Shown here: positions 40,814 through 58,654 of the stretch, one piece after another
How positions within the stretch are numbered: position 1 is the first letter of the stretch
Layout: each line of letters starts with the position of its first letter
NCBI RefSeq assembly: GCF_023856365.1
Contig: NC_064555.1
Location: forward strand, 13,481,754 to 13,545,753
DNA from: Brienomyrus brachyistius
Lineage: Eukaryota > Chordata > Actinopteri > Osteoglossiformes > Mormyridae
DNA: 64,000 bases
Direction: 5' to 3'
Made by a program: the position numbers and the translations under genes
Notes under the pieces: generated by a model
What the model was told of the DNA's origin: nothing
Seen by the model: the letters and a program-made list of their open reading frames with translations, nothing else
The model's database searches: none

Positions 40814-43800
40814 AGCTGCATCTCGGTGATCCAGGCACTAAACAGGTCTAAGTAATTAATTATCCTCCACAGTTGCGGACTTGACTTTTCGATTATTCTC
40901 GACTTGTATGAAAACAAAAAAATTGGATTTTTGAAGCGTTCTGAAAAATCGCAGAAAGCCAAAAACACTGAAAATAATTACATAAACATAAAATTATATG
41001 ACATAAGTGTTAGTGGTAGCCTACATAATATTTGTTGGTGTAAGTTCATAATACATCATTAATAATTAAGTGTTGGCTTGGGTACCAACATGGTAGCTGT
41101 TTGTGACCGTGGAATCTTGCGTTTCTCGTAACTTTTCAGTTCCGATAATTTTAGCATTTATAATAATGGGTCCAAAACGTAGTGCTTCCAGTCCGTACAA
41201 TAGTAACGTCGTACATAAAGGGGGCATAATTTAGATGGCTTGTATATTATATAAAAATGTCTGTATAAACAACAAGCAATTTAACATGCAAAGTGTACAG
41301 TATAGTACTATTTGTTTGAAAATTGGTAATAGGCGTTTTGTTTCCGTTCAGTCTAGCAGATTGCTGTGGTTGCGGTTAAGGGTGCCCAACTATTAGGTCT
41401 ATTCGTGAATTTTAACATTCGCGGGGATCTTTGGAAGTTAAATGTGAAGGGGTCACTGTATTTGCGTAAGTTTTTTTTTTAAATACTTAAGTCAAGACTG
41501 TCCAGTTGCTTCTACACGTGAGAGACACGCTACACCCTCTAATTTATACGAATCATCTCTTTCCTTGGCTACTAACAATTATGTCAGGCGAACTGTTACC
41601 AATAAGGCATCAAAGTAACTGAGCTCAGGCAACACCCTTACAGGACAGGGGCAGGCAAGACGGCATGGCCAGTTATTCCCATGCTGCCTACACCCCTCGC
41701 AGAAAAAGAAAAACCGCAAAACGGACGACTACAGCAGACACAGTGGGGTTTTCAGAAGATGACGGCTACCCGGGTAATACCTCGGGCTAACCAAACCCTC
41801 CACTTCAAACAATGCTGTCTTTGTAACTTACTGTAAAACGCACGGCAATCCCAGCCAAAAACTGGCACAAAAGACATTCAGCTCGTCCATACTAACCACC
41901 ATGCTGGAAGAGGCAGCTGCCAAGTCGGATAAGGATAGCCCTACTTACGTTCTTCACTTAATCTGGTGTGGCCGGAGAGGTGGGGTTTAACCAACGCCTG
42001 CATCTAGAAATACTTTAAAGTTTGTCCTTTAGCCAGATATCAGTGGGAAAAGAAACATTTTGGCTTTGAAAATGCAAAGGATAGATTTTTCTGGGGATGG
42101 AAAGATGACGAGCATGCTGACTGTTTCCATTATTCTACATCCTTCTCATGCTTATGACCATGTTCAGCTCAGTCCTGTTCTTCCCCGCCGAGGACGGCCC
42201 GTTACGGAGGAGCTGCTGGCCCGGGTCGCAGAGATGGCCCATCATGCAGGTCACGCACGCATTTGAAGGAACAGGGAACCTCAGGAAGCCGAACCGTGGG
42301 GTGGAAGCTCAGGTGAAGAGGGTTGGTAATTCATTACCTACACCCCACTCCAAAAAAAAACATGTAATAATGAAGGGGGGAGGCACATCCAGAAGAATCT
42401 TCTGCATTTGAGAGCAGTGGGGAGAAAGGTTGAGGTATAATTATTGTCATGGTGTACAATTCAGTGTGAAGGAATAATGCTGACTCAGTCCACCCCAAGG
42501 CACAGAGGGTGGCAGGAGATTTCTGAAGGTGGGAGAGAAGCACATGTGGGCAGAGACTGACAGGTCTTCAGCCACGACACAGTACAGCAGGTTTCCGGTA
42601 TCTCCACCCACTCTGAACTGGTGTCAGCACGCCTTAGAAGCGGTCATCCACAAGGGCCGGTGACAGGATCCTGTGCATTATCCTACCTCATATTTCAGTC
42701 TGGCAACTGACTGGGCTCCACAGAATTCCACCGGCCTCGCATAAACCTCAAGGCTAGACCTGGAAGGACCTGTGGCAGCCTTCTGCCTCTGCTGCCAACT
42801 GTGGAACCGCCCAGCTGCCACAAACCAGTGCAACGGCAATGGCTTCATTTGCTGTATTTCCTTGGGAAACCAGACCGCTCAGTCAGACAGAGTGAGGTTG
42901 TCTGAGAACCTGTTAAGATTTCTGGGGAACAGATGCTACCTGAATTTTGAGGACAGTGGTAAAAAGAAATATTCCTTTGTACAGCTAATTGAAAAGCTAC
43001 AAAAGCTTTATAGTGGAATCAAAATCGCAGATATTTTGAATGGGTACCACAACTAGTGTCTTGGTTGCTGCAACTAAAAGCAAGCAGTTTCTATGCATTC
43101 AAGTCATCAGTCGTAACAACCATTAAGGGTTAATTTCTAATAATGAAGTAGTAACTATTTATTTGGCAATTGAGAAGTTACCATAAAAACGATTAGGTAA
43201 ATATACTCGTTTAACAACGTTTCGGTGAACGACGGACTACATGATCAACGGTGGTCCCATAAATTTATAATGGAGCTGAAAAATTCACACCGGTGAAAAG
43301 ATACGTCACAGGTGTCGTAAAACATTACTCGTGTTTGTCGTGATACTGGCGAAAACAAACTTACTGCATTGCCAGTCTTATAAAAGACCAGCACATACAA
43401 TTATGGCTATCCTGTCACCTAACGATGCATTTCACGGAACGTATCTCCATTACGTGGCGCATGGCTATAATCAAAAAAGTACTTACGAAAAACTAAATTT
43501 GCCGCAGGTCTGCAACTTTCTTCTGGTAACAAACACAAGCAGGACTTTGCTGCCCACTTGTGGCCAAACTTCACAATTACATTAACAACTACTATAATAC
43601 TGCCAAGTAATGGTAGACAATTCACATGGGAACCATGCTAGTGAGTTATTTCAACTAAGTACCCTGTACAAATATCACAACAGCATACAGAAACATCTTA
43701 GCATTACCTCAGATCTTTCCACATTAGGATTGCCCTCACTCCAATCAAAAACAACTTCCTCTTATTCCCTGTGAAGCCATCCAAATTTATGACTGCTTGT

Positions 43801-44089
43801 CATTTTTTAATCAAAGCATTACCTTAAGAAAGAAACCCAAGTTCTAAATTAATAAACACCAATACTATCCAAATGACTTTATTTGTACACCACAGCTAAA
43901 TCAGTTTATAACTTTACCGACTTAACATGTACAGACAAAATCAAACATTTCCCATCCATGATTAGTTTATTTAGATGCCACATTCTTGCATATTTTAATG
44001 CATATACATCAGACTGGATCACTGAAGAGCAGCATGATGCTTCAAAATTAATAGCCTGAAAGTATGACGGTTATAAGCACTTAAAGTAT

Positions 44090-44095
44090 TTTATT
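44090..44095 (-). promoter_or_regulatory. mrpl24: candidate mrpl24 poly(A) signal AATAAA
   Basis: Minus-strand AATAAA about 205 bases after the mrpl24 stop codon. Another copy lies further on, near 43876. Which is used cannot be told from sequence. Confidence 0.4.
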
Positions 44096-44299
44096 ACAAA
44101 GCCACTGTTAACATATGATTTCGGATCAGGTAGATTTTTAGCTGACAAATCATATGCTGAGCCACTTCAGCAGAATACCTAAGGTTCGAAGTAACTCAAT
44201 CTACAGCAGGAAAACTGCTGTACACAGTCAATTAGGAGGAACTTCAGCTACTGCGGCCCCCATCTGCTGGCCTTTCCATCCATCTGTCCGTCCATCCGC

Positions 44300-45950
44300 T
44301 CAGTACCAGAAGCTCTTCCTGTGCCTCCTTGTCTCCTGGATACCCAGCTTCTCCATGACTTCCTCTTCAAGCGTCTTCAGCGAGGCCATGTAGGTCTTCT
44401 CCAGAGCATCTTCTGGGGATGTGTCCTTGGGACCATCTTGAGGTGCAGAAGGCAAAGGTCATCAGGTCACTCTACTCAGAACCTTGCATTTGAATAAATG
44501 TTTAAACGTGACTAAGGAAGCATCTTTGTATATAGCCTGCAGGACAGTGAACAAACGGCTACATTACATTAAAATTTCAGAGTCTGCAGGTGGGACTGTG
44601 ATGCAACATGGCTCATTTTTGTTTGTGCAAAGTAAGAATCCAGTTTGATTAAATAAGCTGACAGCAAACTTGAATGCTGCTGAATTAACTGAAGAAAAAT
44701 GTAGATAATTTGATCAGGTTCCAGCATTTTATACGGACGACCCATCACCCCCCACGACCCAGTAGGATAAGTGGTTTGGAAGATGGATGGATGGATGGAC
44801 CCAGGACTGACAAGCCTCACCTTTCCACTGCTGGGGTACAATGCCATCCTTACGCTGAAATACCGGCTTGGGGATGATTCGGCCTGTTCGGACCGACACC
44901 CGCACCCTCTCCCCCTCCTCTGTGTATCTCCACTCCACCTGCGTGGGTATCCTGCAGGGCAGCAACAAAATGCAGGTCAGACTCACGGGTGGCCAGAAAT
45001 CTGGCAGGAGCAGCCTTGGGGGCACGGCCTGGAGGTCGGTGTTTTGCAAGACCAGGGCCTACCTGTCGGAGGGATCGACAAGGGCGATGTCTTTCAGGAG
45101 GAGGGGTGCTTCACTGGCAATATATGTGCCCCTGTAATCTGCAGATTTTCCAATATATCTGTAGTGCTGGGGGGGGGGCAGATAAGAATCAACCATCACC
45201 AGCAACCAGACACACCTGTGTACTTGTATTTGTTCTGAGACCATTGAGCATCGTTAGGTCTGATCACTCGGGGGCTATAGCCCCAAGTATTTTTGCAGGA
45301 TACCAGTCTTCCTTCAAAAAAAAACTAAACAAAGTCAAGCCCCAGGTAACCTTCACTTAGTCCCTGATCTTTTCAATAGCTAGAAACTCCCCTGTCTGAG
45401 ACTAAACCTTTTTAAGAAATAAACGAGAAAAACGTGGAAGCAAGGAATCATGGAGGTTAAACATAATGCACATAGATGCTTCGTGGTTCACCTTACCGTG
45501 TTGAGACCCTCCAGAATGACCCAGTTACGGTTCCGGAAAACCTGGACAACCTTGCCCTGCTTCCCGCTGTCTTTACCGGAAAGTATCTCCACCTAAAGAA
45601 ACAAGTCAACTTAATACGATCCGTATATACTTAAAAGATATTTATGCCGACTTTATGCCCCATGTCTTACGCCAAGAGTTGTTAAAAACCTTTAGGCTGA
45701 ACGCTGGTTGTAAGTGATTCGCCAACAACCTAACAAAAGCGGGTCTTGGATAAAGGTTAATGCTTACTGTATCGCCACGGAAAACGGACCAGTCTTCGTG
45801 GGCAATGGGCTCAAAAAAAACCTTCCGCCTCTTCTTGCCAGGTGGGTTGAGTCTTTTCGCTGCGATGCTCCACGGCCGGCTGGTGGCGTAGCGGTAGTCG
45901 GCTGGCACCTTCACCCGAGCCGCCATGGCCAGAAGCGCTGTCAATCTCAT
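44300..45950 (-). CDS. mrpl24: large ribosomal subunit protein uL24m (mitochondrial L24)
   Basis: Component of the mitochondrial large ribosomal subunit, nuclear encoded and imported into the matrix. Exons: 45768-45950, 45497-45592, 45063-45166, 44821-44951, 44300-44436; all GT-AG, 651 nt, 216 aa, the same length as human MRPL24. The N-terminus [20 protein letters not shown] is basic and Ala/Leu-rich, as in a mitochondrial targeting sequence. The KOW segment runs across exons 1-2 ([20 protein letters not shown]). Further matches are [31 protein letters not shown] and the C-terminal HRKSFWY. The start at 45950 aligns with the human start; a second Met (MAARVKV) is nine codons downstream. Intron 4 ends in a poly-purine and SINE-tail fragment next to exon 4. 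It lies head to tail between hdgf (upstream, same strand) and bcan. Confidence 0.97.
44744..44800 (+). repeat. SINE 3' fragment in mrpl24 intron 4
   Basis: cgacccagtaggataagtgg followed by gatggatggatgg, only 20 bases from the exon 4 donor. Confidence 0.6.
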
Positions 45951-46440
45951 GCTGATGTCTTATACATATTTTTTTATAAAAATAAAAAATACATTTGAGT
46001 GCTAAACGCAAAAGCTAAAGCTCGGCTCATAAACCTCTTGCTTTCCTTTCATAATAGCAGTACACTAGATTCCGCTCACAATATGACATCACCTTGGACC
46101 AAAAGCATACTTGTATCCAAGGTAACTGCTACAGCATTTTTTCCATGTTGCCCTTTATACACTAAATTAAACGAAACGTGAAACGTATACGAATTCATAT
46201 TTACGAGAAACCTACCTGTTTTATTATGTATATTAGCTCATCATCGTCAACAAGAATGAAATGAATTGCATGAGATATGTAACATGAAAATACACAAAAT
46301 GAAGATACGCACCTTTGCTAGCCTTGGCCGCTTACGAAATGTATTAAAGCGAAGTAAAAAAAAATAATAATAATAAACTAAGACGGACAGATAATCTTTG
46401 TATTATACACTAAACATAAGCATTTCGTTTCCTCTCAATG

Positions 46441-46560
46441 TCACATGTATCTGTTACCTATGACCTTTCACGTGCTCGGCGCCAGGGCTTATGGGTAAAA
46501 ATTGAGCACGTGTTCTCCAAAGCTGCAATGGGGAGACGTCGGCTGTCTAAATACGCAGTA
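46441..46560 (-). promoter_or_regulatory. candidate mrpl24 promoter with paired CACGTG boxes
   Basis: Two perfect CACGTG E-boxes at 46469-46474 and 46507-46512 flank a GC-rich core about 0.5 kb upstream of the mrpl24 start. A minus-strand donor-like gtaaca follows near 46455 and an acceptor-like atcag lies just before the start codon, so a noncoding first exon here is plausible. USF- or MYC-type binding is inferred from the motif only. Confidence 0.35.
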
Positions 46561-48382
46561 TTATGACCGGCACGATTGTTCGTGAGAGAACAAGAGCATT
46601 TGCTTAAGATCCAGCAATATTAAAGGGCTGGAGTTTATACTTGGAGTTTATCTTGATTTCGAAACAGTATGTTACACGAAAATACATTGGGATCAATTGC
46701 GGCTTAATGCTAACAAGTTACATTTTGGGAAGCCCGAAACCAAGGTCTTTAAAACTAGTCCATTTAATAATCCGATTGACGGGTGACTGGCCGTTACTTG
46801 TTTAAATTTTAACGATGTCTCGGAATCCTCCGTTTCCCTTTCTGGTGACGTTATCCTAATTTCCCCCATACAGTCCCGCGCACAGCGCTGCAGCAACTTA
46901 AAATTCGGGTAGTTACTAGGAAGTTGCTGGCTTCACTGGGATGCTTTAATTTCACACGTTTAAAAATATTTAACCCTCATTACATGCAAAACATACTTTA
47001 CTGTAGCATAAGCTAACTTTACATTTTAATCATTGCAAAATGGGATGAGCCTGCCTCTGAAGCAACTGGAATTTGGAGTTTTGCTCTAATGGTGAACTCA
47101 ACTCTGCCAATTACGTAAGGAATAATTGACGACGGTCAGATGATATATTTCAAGGGATTCGTCCGGTTTTTCTACTTAAATCGCTATTGTGAGTAGGATT
47201 ATTTCTTCCGCGTCTTATCCAACGACTCTTTTGCTAGTTCCAAAACGTCATTTTAAAGCTGGCAATGGAGGCTTGAGCCGTTGATAGCAGACTAATGCAG
47301 TTAATAATGAAGTTATTAGAAAGAGAGCGAGAGAGACAGACACAGAGAAAGAGAAACAGAGAGAGAGAGCTTGTATGAATTAGGCTACCTCTGTGTGTCC
47401 CTCAACAGTGTTCTGAAGCACCGTCTCTAAACTGTAAGTCTGCTTTAAGATGCAGCGCTGTTATTACCTCGCTAGCGAGAAATGTCATGTGTAGCCTTTA
47501 AGTTGGTACACTAGGCTAACTAATACTGCTGCAGCCCAGTTGTTGAAAGTTTCATATTCACCGTAATTATTAAAATTTACTTTCGGAAAATCGTCTGTCA
47601 TGTTGTTGTTTTTGTTAGTCCTGTGTGCTGTATAGGTACTGTATGCTAATTTCCGTTATTACAGTTAACTATGCGAAGTGATATGGAACTGTAATGCGGT
47701 CAAGAGAGCTACCTGGAACTACGTTCGCCGTGCGGTTATCTGAAAATAATTGCACACCTCAGAACGTTCGTCAGCCAATCAGATTCAAGCATTCGACGGT
47801 CCCGTAGTATAAGATATTTTAACTGTTGGCCTTTTGTTCACAACGGCAGCGCCTAAACCTACCGAGCCACATGCTGCCCCGTTGTATTCCACGCAAGATA
47901 TGTAATCAGGGTGTGACTAATTTACAAGACCCATCAAATATTGACTCACCTTTTAATCCTGACATTCCTTACCAAGGCAGTGTGATGAACTTCAGAATTG
48001 ATCTCCGATGTACATATGCCCTTCCTGACTAATTAACGTGAGAATATAGAAATGACTATATCTGGAACTATGATTGCATGAGATATGTAACATAAAAATA
48101 TACAAAATGAAGATATGCATCCCCTCCTTTTAAATTACGTTACCTGTTACTGCACAATGTACAGCAAAGATTCACCTTTCATCTGTTTCCATTTGTACAT
48201 GTATGACCTTCGTTTCAAACCCATTTAGTTTTCTAGGATGTAACATGCAAGAATAGACTGACCCAATACATAGGGCAGAACTGTTCTGCCTGAGGCATGG
48301 ATCACTTATCCGTTGTTGCTGATTAGTAATTTTTCTTTGTACTTTTGGTCTTCTCAAAACATGTGCTCTATCATTCAATTCA

Positions 48383-48492
48383 GAATTACCCAACCCGGTT
48401 GTTGGGGACCTGCAGACAGTCCACATTTTTGCTCTGGGAGCAGTGAGGGAGCAAGAATGTGGACTGTCTGCAGGTCCCCGTGGATCAGATTT
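48383..48492. repeat. MITE, family B
   Basis: Near-perfect hairpin: ggggacctgcagacagtcca and its reverse complement (tggactgtctgcaggtcccc) flank a short loop. Confidence 0.8.
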
Positions 48493-48632
48493 AAAAAAAA
48501 CAACTAGATCAGTGTTTTTTCCCAGTCAGAAAAAAGACAAACCAATCACTCTCATTGCACCACCTAAGAGCTGAGCGCCACTTGCTACAGACTGTATAAA
48601 CCAGAACAAAAGCATGGGTCATAATCGACATG

Positions 48633-48638
48633 TTTATT
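48633..48638 (-). promoter_or_regulatory. hdgf: candidate hdgf poly(A) signal AATAAA
   Basis: Minus-strand AATAAA about 2.0 kb beyond the hdgf stop. The intervening 48640-50634 is AT-rich with no ORF or dispersed repeat I recognise, consistent with a long 3'UTR. Shorter 3' ends are possible. Confidence 0.4.
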
Positions 48639-48639
48639 G

Positions 48640-50634
48640 TTTTAACCAAACAGACTTGAGACTACAATAGAACAGAAGGCTGAGAGATGCAAGCTGGGCA
48701 TCATTCTGCCTAAAAAGAAGGTTTTTCCAGGTTCTGCCAAAAAAAACAAAACAAAAAAAAAAAAACTTATGAACAGATCAAGGGCTTCTGTAAGCGATTA
48801 GATGGGCAGACTACAAGCATTCAATTTCGCCAATCTTCATCACGATGTCATTTCAGATAAAACAGCTAAAATAAAGAGAATACCTCATAAACCTCAATCG
48901 AGTGGCATGCAGGGCTCACGGGCCAGAGGAATGAAAGGGATAGCAAATTTTAAATTAATAGTAGTGGAAATGAATTCTGAGCATGGAGTTCAGCAGGCTA
49001 AGCAACATGTAGTGGAACCTTTAAAGAATTAGTGCTGGAAATGGGTTAGAGTCAAGCAACCCGCCTGCATACATTCAAGCTACTATTCCATTATGGTTCA
49101 ATAACCAGGAAGTTGAGTGTGTGGTTCATAACATACAAGACTCCCATCTAAAATTTTACATTCGGTAATTCTAGTACTCAATTTGAAGTGGTATTTTTTA
49201 AAAAACAAAGATTCCTTTATCTGGAAAACTAGTTAGTTTACTGATACTTGGGAAAACATACCATTTCTGAGAATCTTTTTAGATGGGGATTGTAATTCTG
49301 TGTCCAAAAAGTAGCTGAAATATATGCAATTAAGTGTGTGAAATCAGCCAGGCTATTAATATGGACCGATTGCCATTAGATTGATTTCTGCAGCAGTTTG
49401 ACAGCGTTCAAAATCCATTCACACTGAAATGCATGGCTGTTTAAAGCATACAGGAATCCCCCACATTTTTCAGAAGTAAAACTACGTTTCTGCTGACAAA
49501 TGATTGGCATCACAGGATTAATTTTTTTTTTACACTGAAATGGGCTGAAAGGAGGTGTCAGTGAATCTGCTTCTGTGTGGAAGGTCATCGCCTGCTTCGA
49601 CGGGCGCCCCCTACTGACACATTACAACTAAAACTAAAACCATGTGCTGCTAAAACCTCAGTTCCCTTGCTTCGTCAGAAAAAAAGGCACCCATTCCTTT
49701 AGTATAAAATGTATCAATTTTCAGCCAGCTCATTCAAACCCAATGTTCAGAAAAATACTGTGGCTTCTGGCCTTTTAAAAGTCAGGAGCACTTTTTTACA
49801 ATAATTAATGCTAAATAAAAATATAATTGAATAAATTTCCGTAAAATAGAAATATTTGGAAAAAAGGAAAATCTACAGGATCCAAGTGTCACAAGTGACA
49901 TATATTACTAAATATTTGGTCAACACTGCCTTGCATGCCATGCCCTTGACTTAGTGGTCTTTGCCATGTCCCAGTAGGGTTTGCACAGATACATGAAGCC
50001 AAACACCCTCAAATCTGTGCAATGCATCAAGAAAATACTTATTTGCAAGTCATGTCAAAAGGGAAGCATCGAAAATTACTTAGATATTAAAGCCCAGAAA
50101 GCAACTATAGATTTACTTGTACTGAAAGCACAGCGACATACAGCAAACGGTTGACTTCAAATCGTAAAACTAACAAATTCAAACAAACAGGATTTCAACA
50201 GGATTAGCAAACAGCTATTTTAAATGGAATAGTATTACACATCTGATTACCAAAAGTTTTGAAATTGTCTTTTGTTCTTAATTACTCTTTGTACAGAGAA
50301 ACAAAGCTGGTGTTCCCTCTTAATTAACTTGACACCTAGTGGCCAGAACTTGTAATTGCACTTTAAAGAAATCAAAATACCAGTAGGTACCCTTTTCAAA
50401 CCAAGGCTATATTGTTCATCACTACTTTACTGTATGAAATCTCAGCAACTCAGCCTGACTGTAACCAAGACTCACATTATCCAATCTTGGCATGTGAATG
50501 TGTCTGGTACAATTTTAAGTAGCTATTTTCTTCCATTTTCTTCTAGGTGCAAAACCCTAGAACGCCGATGCTATTTTCTCACTCAAACCCGAAAACCCGC
50601 CTTGGTAGTTTGGCGTGGCCGCAGAGCCGTGGCG
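48640..50634 (-). other. hdgf: probable hdgf 3'UTR
   Basis: AT-rich, no repeats recognised, between the hdgf stop and an AATAAA. Assignment by position only. Confidence 0.4.
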
Positions 50635-56500
<5,866 letters not shown>

Positions 56501-57321
56501 AAGGCTCTATAGTAAGGCGTCACGAATCGATAGGTACTCACAGCGCGCAGTGGATATATCAAACAAGAAACCTTGAAAATAATTACGTGTGCACATTATT
56601 GAATGCATTATTTATACCAGGGTAGTTTTATTCACTAACACTGAAATTTAAAATTGTTCACACGTTATGCACACTTTATATACAAACCAAAACACGTGTT
56701 CTGAGTGAGTGTAAAGTGCTGATTTCTAAATGTATTTCTAGAAGGAACTGCAGACATAATTAGATACACAAGTATAGCATGGGATTAAATTCACTGTCAA
56801 GAAAAGCACATGGACAAATATTATAGAATATTATATAATATATGCACACGTTTTAATAATAAAAAAGCATATTTGCTGTTAATAAACCAAGGCTAAATGT
56901 TCTTTCTCTTTGTATAAATTACCCATAATTAACCCATATTTCTAAATATTCAATAATCTAGTAAAATACTTCATATTCTTCTATCTTAAAGGTATAATTA
57001 TGATTTCATGATTAAAAGGCTTCGTTCTATTGATGATCAAAAGTGGGAGATTTAATATATGTAATCCTCAGCAATTGCTTTATGAGTGCCAGTAGTTAAA
57101 CTTTTAGCTGATTTAAAAATGAAACCAGGCAACTTGACTTGGGCATAACGTGGATTTGACATCAAAAACCATGACTGTATTAGTGTGACCTTTGCACTGA
57201 ATCTGGTAGTATTTAGAAATAGCTTTACTTTTTTTTCTAATCAGATATTTGGCTTCATATTGTTTGATTTTTCTCACATTCCCCTATCACTTCATTATTT
57301 AATAAAGAATGTATAGTACTG

Positions 57322-57668
57322 GGGGGCGGCATGGTGGTGCAATGGTTAGCACTGTTGCCTCACACCTCTGGGACCCGGGTTCAAATCTCCGCCTGGGTCA
57401 CATGTGTGTGGAGTTTGCATGTTCTTCCGGGTACTCCGGTTTCCCCCCACAGTCCAAAAACATGCTGAGGCTAATTGGAGTTGCAAAATTGCCCGTCGGA
57501 GTGCATGTGTGAGTGAATGGTGTGTGAGTGAATGGTGTGTGAGTGTGCCCTGCGATGGGCTGGCCCCCCATCCTGGGTTGTTCCCAGCCTCGTGCCCATT
57601 GCTTCCGGGATAGGCTCCGCACCCCCCGCGACCCAATAGGATAAGCGGTTTGGAAAATGGATGGATGG
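57322..57668 (+). mobile_element. full-length tRNA-derived SINE with 13-bp target duplication
   Basis: Box A TGGTGCAATGG (57335-57345) and box B GTTCAAATC (57379-57387) match RNA polymerase III consensus. The tail is ATGG repeats. The 13-bp ATGTATAGTACTG occurs exactly on both sides (57309-57321, 57669-57681). Confidence 0.92.
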
Positions 57669-58654
57669 ATGTATAGTACTGTATATACAGAGTCATTCCC
57701 TTTTAAAAATACTCTCTAAATTCATTAATAGATTACCAACTTTGCCAACAGTAACTGTAAAAAATAAGTTTATTGTGTGTTTAATTATACCCATTTAGGG
57801 CTCTCACAGAACTGTATTTTTAAGTAAACTAAAAAATATAGGCTTGTGAAAAACTATACAAGAGCGCCTGTCAGTAGCGTTTTTTTTGTCTCGCTGCGCT
57901 CGTATGATCCTCACAAACATGCACGTTGGTCGGCTCAATAGCGCTGCGCAGCAATGATGATCTCGAACACCTCTATGCCCAAGTATCTGCGCAGGATCTA
58001 AACGGCGCTGCTGTAGGCTAATACAAACAATAATATATCGCTGCATTTGAGGTATTTTCATGCTAAAAGGAATGTCGAGTTGTTCGTTTTTTGAACGCCA
58101 TGTGAACACTTGCGTATTAAATAGACAATATGAAAAGCGCTTTGGAGTCTAATTTAATAGTTATGATAAACGAGCTGTCGCGGCCTACTTAGCCTTCCGT
58201 CGTTCATCCCCGGCCTTAATTTCGCACAATCCCTGGATCCTAGTGCCGCTTCAGGCGAAGGTGTTCGTTCATTTTTATTGAACAATCTCTTTATTTAATA
58301 CGTTTTGTTTAAACGGCTTTTTGTTGCAACAAGGCTGATGAGAAAGTAACCTTAGTATCACCTAAGTTTACCTATGTAATACTGCAAGGCCAACGGGATT
58401 TAAATGCAGCATAGCCTACCAAAAATTAATCGGTATCTTAAAACGGGAATTACACACAAAAGACGTATTTTGTTCCACGCTGGGTGTACTTGGATTTTTA
58501 ATTGGGAAAAAGTTGAGAAATACTGCTAACAGATTTTATGCAGAATCATAGGCGTCGCTTTCTAATTTTCGTGCTTGGCATTGAGTTTGCATAGGAGAAT
58601 AACAAAGTGCGAGAATTACATTTTGTGTATTTTTACGGTTATTGCACGACAGAC

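Larger units (their letters stand above)
37301..44299. other. intergenic region between bcan and mrpl24
   Basis: 7 kb with no supportable gene on either strand. It holds a G-run (37368-37385), CpG-rich DNA near 37570-37720 (bcan promoter side), SINE and MITE copies, (CA)n at 39131-39152, a solo LTR (40530-40813) and, near 44090, the likely mrpl24 3' end. 41000-43900 is unique AT-rich DNA in which I see nothing. Confidence 0.6.
45951..48632. other. intergenic region between mrpl24 and hdgf 3' end
   Basis: Contains the E-box promoter candidate, a 47-bp direct repeat pair (46265-46311 and 48073-48119), a purine-rich GAGA tract (47322-47370) and a family B MITE (48383-48492). No gene. Confidence 0.6.

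Noticed and set aside
57335..57387. A tRNA gene
   Set aside because: Box A and B are present but the body does not fold as a tRNA, and the element has a SINE body, tail and target duplication.
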